DNA of 21,366 nucleotides, taken from contig JAGCRI010000109.1 in assembly GCA_017964755.1 (NCBI GenBank), positions 1-21,366 on the forward strand, given 5' to 3'. Below the pieces are notes generated by a model. That model ran no database searches. It was given only the letters and a program-made list of their open reading frames with translations, and was not told where the DNA came from. The stretch is from Bacteroidales bacterium. GTDB lineage: Bacteria; Bacteroidota; Bacteroidia; Bacteroidales; WCHB1-69. How positions within the stretch are numbered: position 1 is the stretch's first letter; each line of letters opens with the position of its first letter. Both the position numbers and the translations under genes were made by a program. This document shows, one piece after another, positions 11,301 to 20,300 of the stretch.

Positions 11301-14300
11301 AGGCTATTATTTAACTGCTACTAAGAATATTAGAGGAGATAATCAATTCGTTTCAATTGATGGTGGTACGGAAACAGGTCATGCAGGTAATGGTTATGCT
11401 ATTGTTTCTTATGATTCTGTTCCAAGTTGGGATAATCTTCTTTCTTTAGACGCAACTTTACGTACTATTACCGTTCAATCTCCTGTCATTAACCTTAATG
11501 GTCATGACCTTGGAGAATGTATGGTTAAGTTCTATGTTAATTCAGAAAATGCTGGCGCACAAATTAATGTCGGTGTTATTGATAATGGTGCATTTACTCA
11601 GGTTGCAACGGTTAATACTGTAAATGCCAATAACGATGAACTTTTTGTCGTTTCATTGTCTTCATATACAGGGACTTCACAAGTTATTGCATTCCAGGCT
11701 CCACAGGGCAATGTTTTAACAATAGACGACATTGTTGTTGACATTGAAACACCATGTGCAACAGATGTTCCTGATGGTATAACATTCACAGCTCACGCTA
11801 ATGCCATAGATATGGATTGGGATACTAACAGCAATGCTTCTGGTTGGGAAATTGAGTATGGCACACAAGGCTTTACACAAGGGAATGGCACTACAGTTAA
11901 TACCTCTGTTAACTCATACGTATTCAACAATCTTACACAGTATGAGACGTACGACTTCTACATTCGTACATCTTGTCAGAATGGCAACTATTACAGCGAT
12001 TGGGTAGGCCCTTATTCATACTCTACCAATTGTGAAGTTCCTGCTAATCCGTTTGCTGATGACTTTGAAGCATACACAGACAACAATCCTAACGATTGTT
12101 GGAAAGATATTGATGATAATAGCAAAGTTATAATATCAAGTTTGATTAAAGATACTATTGCACATAATTTTGAATATAAAGGCACTGTGGAGGCATATCC
12201 AATAGAGGCTGGTATTAAGTATAAATTCCAAGTATGGGGAGCTCAAGGTGGTACTGATTGCGCATATACATGCACTGGCTCAAAAGGGGGCTATTCGCAG
12301 GGATTTTTAACTTTGGATAATGCTGCAACGTTGTATGTCGCTGTCGGTGGTAAAGGTGGTGATGAAATGGCAGGTGCAGGTGGTGGTTGGAACGGCGGTG
12401 GCAATGCAGGTACAAATGGTACTTCTGGTGGCGGTGGCGGTGCAACTGATATTAGGATAAATACAAATTCATTGTATGCACGTGTTATTGTAGCTGGTGG
12501 TGGTGCTGGTGCAGGAGCCAATAATGGTAATGGTAATTCTGGTTATGGCGGTGGCACACAGGGTGGTGCAAGTTATAGCAGTAATAAATCCGCGAACCAA
12601 AATTCTGGATATCAATTTGGACAAGGTGAACATCGCTCCAGTGGAACTGACGGTGGTGGCGGTGGTGGCGGCTGGTACGGCGGTTATCAGTCCGGCGGTG
12701 ACGGTTATGGTGCAGGCGGTTCAGGCTATGTCTATACATCAGCCACGGCAGCTGACTATCCACAGGGTTGTCTTTTGAATATTAATTACTATTTAGAGAA
12801 TGCTAACACATATGCAGGCAATACTTCATTTCCTGCTCCCAATGGTGGTACAGAAGAGGGACATAGTGGCAATGGATATGCCAGAATTACTGAATATTAC
12901 ACATCAAAGATTCTTTCTCTTGATGGTGTTATTGATAATACTACACATACAATTTCATCACCTGCTCTCACATACGATAATAGTGAGACTCTTGGCAGTT
13001 TTGTTCTTACATTTGAGGCTCAAGCTATTAGCGGAAGCATTGTTACTATTGGTGCTATTGAAAACGAAACTACTTTTGTGCCTATAACAAACGCTACAAT
13101 TACAAATAATTCTGGTTTTGTCCGCTATGATGTGTCACTCACATCTTACACCGGTAATGCCCGCAGATTCGGCTTCCAGGTTATGGCAGGCACAAAAATT
13201 CTTATTGACAACGTGAAACTCACGCTTGATGGTCCTTGTGCTATGGCTACTCCGAAAAATGTTACAGTTAATCCAAGTGACCGCTCTTACGATGTGGTGG
13301 TCAATTGGGATAATAATGCTGCCGCTGCTGACGGCTGGATTATTGAGTATGGTGACAGGGGATTTACTCTTGGTACAGGTACTCAAGTAACTGCAGATTC
13401 TAATTCTTATACATTTACCGCTCTTGAAAGATTACACAACTATGATTTATACGTTAAAGCGGATTGCGGCAACGGGGAACTTTCGGACTGGCATGGCCCA
13501 GTTTCATTCTTCACCCCACAAGTTATAGCGCAAATTCCTTACTATTGCGATTTTGATGATAAAGTAGAGGCTACAAACTGGCAATTTGCTAATAATAACG
13601 ATCCATCATATCCAAATAATTGGTACATAGGTACTGCTCAAAATGCTAATAATGGTGGCAACTATGGACTCTATATTTCAAATGACAATGGTGCTCACAA
13701 TACTTATTCAGCAACAAGTTGCGTCGTTTGGGCATACCGCGATATTGAATTTGAAAAAGGCGGCAATTATGAGCTTTCATTTGATTGGAAAGGCAAGGGT
13801 AACACCACTAACGACTATATGCGTGTATATCTGACTACGCCTTTAGTTACTCCTGTTGCAACTACCAACACTACAATCACAGCTCCTACTCCTACCACTT
13901 CACCATATCAGCGAATTGATAATATTTATAATGAACTCTTCTCATACGGTTCATACACTTCATCTGTTTTACGATTCAGTCCATATAATTATGGTTATAA
14001 TGATGGTGGTGGTTATTCATTCTATTTACCAACACAATGGAGAACACATCGTGGAACAATTACTGTAAATTCGGCAGGGGTATATCGCATCTACTTTGCA
14101 TGGCGTAACTTTACGACTGTAAATGGTGAACCTATCGCAATTGATAATGTGTCTATTACTAAATGTGAAACTCCGCTCGCAATTTATGCTGTTACAACTG
14201 ATACTACAGCAGAATTGAATTGGACGGCGACTACATCTAATGATTATCTTGTTGGCTACAAACCGGCAAGTGCAAACAATTGGACAGAACAGATTGTGTC

Positions 14301-17300
14301 AGGTAATTCACTCACAATTAGCGGATTGAATGAAAATACCGAATACGATTTGCGTGTTGCTTCACAATGTGAGGAAAATGCACATTCATTCTTTGCTGAG
14401 ACTTCAGTTAAGACTTCATGTACGTATGGTGTTGTTAGCAACTCAACAATAAGTCAGGCTATTACATCATCATATACAGGTAATAATGGTGGTTATTATG
14501 CAGTTCCGTTTGCGGTTCTTAATAATGACGCTAACTATGCTTACTATTTATCTCAGTCCATTTATGCTCCTGAGGAAATCGGAGCTTCAGGTGACATTTC
14601 AGAATTATGGTATTATGTACAATATCCATTTACTGCTGAGAAAGCAGGATTAAGGGATGTTGCCATTTACTTAGCTCATACCTCAATAGCTGGATTTAAC
14701 GGATATGATGCCAATAATTTCGAAAAGAATGGTTTCACCGAAGTTTATCGTGGACCAATCAACTTCCCGAACTATGGATGGAACAAGATAACACTCCAGA
14801 CTCCGTTTGCATACGATGGCTTACGTAACCTCATCGTTTGCTTCAACGATATGGATTACGACTGGTACTACAATAATGGTACAACAAACTATTTTGCAAA
14901 CCAGCCGAAACATTCTTCTATTACAAATTCGTATGCAACAATAAGCGCCCGTCGTGCGCCGTCAGCAACTGGTGCGTATGATTTGGCAACAATTCAGACA
15001 GATGCAGCTAACAGGACATATTGTACTTCATATAATCCTGCTATCAAATTTACTGTTTGTAATGCAAATGCAATCACTTGCGGTGAGCCAACCAATCTTT
15101 TTGTTGATAATTCGCAGCTCGGTGAAGTTACAATTAAGTGGACTGCATACAACGGTACAGGCGAATGGGAGGTGGAATATAGGGAAGACGGTGATTTGAA
15201 CTGGACATCTGCCGGTACAACTACAGCTAATGAAATTGTTATTAGCAACCTTTCTACTGACTTTTTGAAGTATAATATCCGTGTACGCACCATTTGCGAC
15301 AATGGTAACAACACAAGCAATTGGCTTACAGCTGATTTCTATACACGTTGTATTTCCGGTTCTGAAGAGACAGAACCGCAATTGTGGTTGACAAGTACTG
15401 AACTGTATGTTCCATTCTATAATGGCAGATATTCATATAACCAGTCAATTTATACTCCTGCAGAACTTGGCATTGCCGGACAAGAGGGATTTATTACAGG
15501 AATTTCACTCCAGACAGGTTCAAATGCAACAGCAATTACTACGAATATTAACCAGCCAATTGTTTATCTTGGTACAACTACAATTAGCAGTTTCGCTTCA
15601 ACAACTACTACACCTGAAAAAATGTTTGTTCCGCTCTATTCTATGAAGAAAGTAGCAGACTATGAGGCTCGCGGAGATTTCTATCTTACACCAAATACAT
15701 CAACTTGGTATGAACTTGAATTTGACGAACCGTTCTTCTATAATGGTGTTGACAATCTTGTTTTTGCAGTTTACAAACCGAATACTGCTGCTACAAGTAC
15801 ATTCACAGCTGGGGCGGCCAATGATAGGGTTTCTATGAGAATGGCAAATACTGAAAACAAGGAGTATGTCAATCCGGAAAGTCCATTATTTGGTTACAAA
15901 TATAATACTGCGACAAGTGCTGAATTTGCTTCCACCACATATCGTCCAAGTATCCGGTTGAAATACAGTACTTGCGGTATTTGTCCGGCTCCTACAGCAA
16001 TGGAAGTCAAATCTATGACAAACTCTGATGTTGAACTCACTTGGACACAACTTGGCACACCTACTCAATGGCAGATTGAATATGGTGTTCAGGGCTTCAC
16101 TCAAGGCACCGGTACAACAGTTTCTGTTTCCGATTCTGCATACGTTGCATTGTCAGGCCTCACTTCAGGTATTACATACGATGTTTATATCCGTTCGAAT
16201 TGTGGCAATAACGGCTATAGTCAATGGGCTAAATTCGACTTCACAATGCCTTGTGCAACAGTTGTAACCAAAGTTACAGGTGTTGACAGACCTGATTCTA
16301 TATCCACTTCAGTAACTTCGTGGTATCCGTTTGGATATAACTATAGTTCGTATTCTCAACAGATTTATACTCCTGATGAACTTGGTCTTGAAGCAGGCAA
16401 GCCTTGCTACATTCGTCAGATTGCATTCCACGCATATTACTATACTTCAACAAGTTATGTATATCCTACTGTCTGGATTGGCAGAACTGAAAGAAGCACT
16501 TTCTCAAGCACATTCAACTCTTCCGAAATTATACCTGTTACGGATATGACTAAGGTCTATACACATAACAACACGCAGGCAGGTGTCAATATGAAGAAAT
16601 GGGCTTCAGTTCTTACCCTCAACAAACCGTACTATTTTGACGGAGATATGAGCAAGAATATTGTAATTGCATGCTACAACGCTAATCCGAATAGTAATAG
16701 TACATATAACCAGTTTGTGGTTGCCTCCACAGGTAATGACTATCGTACGATATACATGTCATACTCTAACTCCAATACTACTACTGCAGCACAGTATATA
16801 CATCCGGAAGGGCAATATTTTAATACTGGTTTTTCAAGTACTGGTTCTGTAAAATATCATCCGGAAATCCGTATTTATGCTGACTATTGCGCACCGTGTG
16901 AAATGCCAGAAAACCTCAAGTTCAATGCTTTGACTTCTACTGACGTTGAAGTTTCATGGACTGAAAACGGCACAGCTGACACTTGGGAAATTGAGTATGG
17001 GCTTAAGGGATTTGAACAAGGTACAGGCCTTACAGTAACAGCAAATTCAAATCCGTTTACACTGAGCCAGCTTACACCTGGTTCACACTATGACATATAT
17101 ATCCGTCCTACCTGTGCAACCGGTACGGAATTTTGGTCAAATGGTGAATTTTACACACCTTGCGGTGGTTACGCAGTGCTTGATACATTGAAACCTTTTG
17201 AAGACAATAAAGATGGGGCAACTACAGTTTATCCATGGAGAACATACGGCTACTCTTATGCACAACAGATATATTCTGTTGAAGAGTTAGGATTGAAACA

Positions 17301-20300
17301 AGGTGTCCCCTCTACCATTACTTCGGTTTGGTTCCGTGCTAACGGCAATACTTCAAATTATCTCTATCCGTCTATCTATATGGCAAGCACGAATAAAGAA
17401 TACTTTGCTTCTACAGACCTTTACGATAGCAAGAGTTACATTTCACCTGAAAAATTCACAAAAGTTTATGACCACGAAAGTGATTATGTGACAATGGTTA
17501 ACGGTTGGAATGAAATTGTTCTTGACAAACCATTCTATTATGACGGTGTGAGCAAGAATATAGTAATAGCTACACGTAATAATCATTATTCAGGGACAGA
17601 TATTAATTTCTATTACCATTATATTCCTAATGCAAATTCATATCGTAGGACCTTCTATACGTATAATAATACTACTGATACGTCATACAGCAAATATTTT
17701 AATCCAGAACGGCCAGAGTTTATGTGTATGGATTATATTTCAAATCGTGGTTATGATATGTATCAGGGAGATATTCGTATCACCACTACCACATGTCTGC
17801 CGTGTGCTGATCCTACAGATGTCTCTTGCAACAATATCACAACATCATCTGTTGATATTTCATGGACTGATAATGACAACAGCCAGTGGATTATTGAATA
17901 CGGGTATAAGGGCTTTGATACAGATGGTTTGAAAGATACTGTCTCAACCAACCCATACACTCTTACAGACTTGCGTCCGGGTGTGGATTATGATGTCTAT
18001 GTCAAACCGATATGCTCTAATGGTACTGTCAATCCGCAGGGCGGTTATGCAACTTTCAAAACAGACTGTAATGCTCCGTATTCTGTAACGGCTACTTTGA
18101 GCAAGATGACGGCAACAAATACATACGTTCCGTTCTATCCGAGCCAAAGCACATACTCTTATACACAACAGATTTACACACCAGACGAGCTCGGCCTGAA
18201 AGTTGGTGAACCGTGCTATGTTACGGCCCTCGCACTTAAATCCACAGGTGCAATGACTATTACAACCAATATTTGGATGGGTAATACGAAACAGGATCAT
18301 TTCGATTTGCCGGTTGTACGCGGCTCGTTCATCACGACTGACCACATGACAAAGGTTTATGGTTCAACTTCAAAGGCATACAATCTCGGTGACAACAAGA
18401 TAGATTTTACTACCCCATTTTTCTATGATGGTACTTCAAATATTGTTATAGCGTTCTATAAGGCTAATTCTGATAATTATATAAATTATTTCTATTATCA
18501 TACAGCTGATGATTACAGAACTATTTATACCCACTATACAGATGCCAATTATGTCAATCCTGAATCGGCTACTGACTACTTTATGATGAACTATTCAAAT
18601 TCAGGCCGTCTCAACTCACAGAACGACATCCAGCTTGATTACACTGTATGTCTGCCTTGCCCGCTGCCTAATGATGTAGCTGTTTCCAACATCACAGCTA
18701 AAACAGCTGATGTAACGTGGACAGAATTAGGTTCATCCACATCATGGGAGATTGAATACGGTTATGCCGGATTCACACAAGGTACGGGTATTGTTGTTAC
18801 AGCAAATAATACTGCTTATACTCTATCAAATCTCACAAGCAACACACCGTATGATGTATATGTACGTCCTATCTGCTCAAACGGCACAGAGAACTACCAG
18901 TGGGTTAGCGCTTCATTCTCCACATTGTGCGATGACATATACAGTAAGACAGTTTCCAATGAAGACAAACTGTATGTTTCAATGCAGGGTGTTGTCCCGT
19001 TCTATAATACAGGTAACTATACCTACGCACAACAGATATATACACCTGAAGAACTTGGCATTGATACTGGGAAAACAGGATATATAACATCTGTTTCATT
19101 CTGGACGACAACATCATCACCACAAAATTCTATTTATCCGTCAATTTGGATGGGTACTATTCCAAGTACGAAGACAACATTCGGAGTTTCATCATACAAT
19201 ATGTCAAGTTTCATACCTGTTACGGATATGTCAAAGGTCTATGCATATAGTGGACAAGTTACATTTGATGGATGGACAACAATCCAATTTACTACTCCGT
19301 TCTTCTATGATGGTTATTCAAATATTGTTATAGGAACACAAAATGTCAGCAATGCAGGCAACTCTGTCTATTTCATGGTTGATACGAGCAATATAACGGT
19401 AACTGTTGACAACTGCAAGTCGATGTGCACTTATTCAGGAAATCTTGGATATGTTGAACCTACTTCAACTCTCTTTGGCTTAGGTAGTGGTAATGTCGCT
19501 GCATATCGTCCGATTGTACGTTTGGGCATCAACTACTGTGCACCATGCGGCACGGCTCATAATATTGCAGCGATTCCTACAAATACTTCAATAAACCTTA
19601 CTTGGGACGATGATGCAAAAGTGGACAATTGGAATGTTGAATATGGAGTCCAAGGATTTGAACATGGAACAGGCACAACAGCAACAACCAACAGCGCTTC
19701 ATTGACACTTTCAGACCTCCATCCAGGTTACAACTACGACTTTATCATTGGCTCAGATTGTGCCAATGGTGATGAGAACCCGTATGTGATAGAATCACAA
19801 AATGCGACAGACTGCGGTTCATATCAGGTTACAGATGTTGTAATGTTGAATGATGCATACACGTCAACATACAACTATTTTGTCCCAGCCCACACTGCAA
19901 GCTACTCATATTCACAGCAGCTCTACACTCCGCAAGAACTTGGTTTGCAAGCCGGTGTCCCGTGCTATCTCACTTCAGTAACATTCAACGCTATTTCCGC
20001 AACAAGTTACTTTGTCCCAACAATTTGGGTGGGCATGGTTGATGAAGACTTGACAACATTCTCAAATACAAGCTCCGTAAACATCAGTAACTTTATTCCG
20101 CGTGAGCAGCTGACGAAGGTCTATACGGCAAGCACTGCACAAGAACAGAGCAACTGGGCCACAGAACTCACATTTGACCAGCCGTTCTTCTATGACGGAC
20201 ATTCAAACATCGTTATAGCAGTTTACAATAACAATGCGACAAGTGCGGCTTCATCATTCCAGTTCAACAAGAACTACACTTCACCAGACTATAGGGCAAT

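Noticed and set aside
18658..19548. CAPC/CEPC motifs as thioredoxin-like active sites
   Set aside because: There is no thioredoxin fold around them. They sit at borders between beta-sandwich modules and recur as structural joints.
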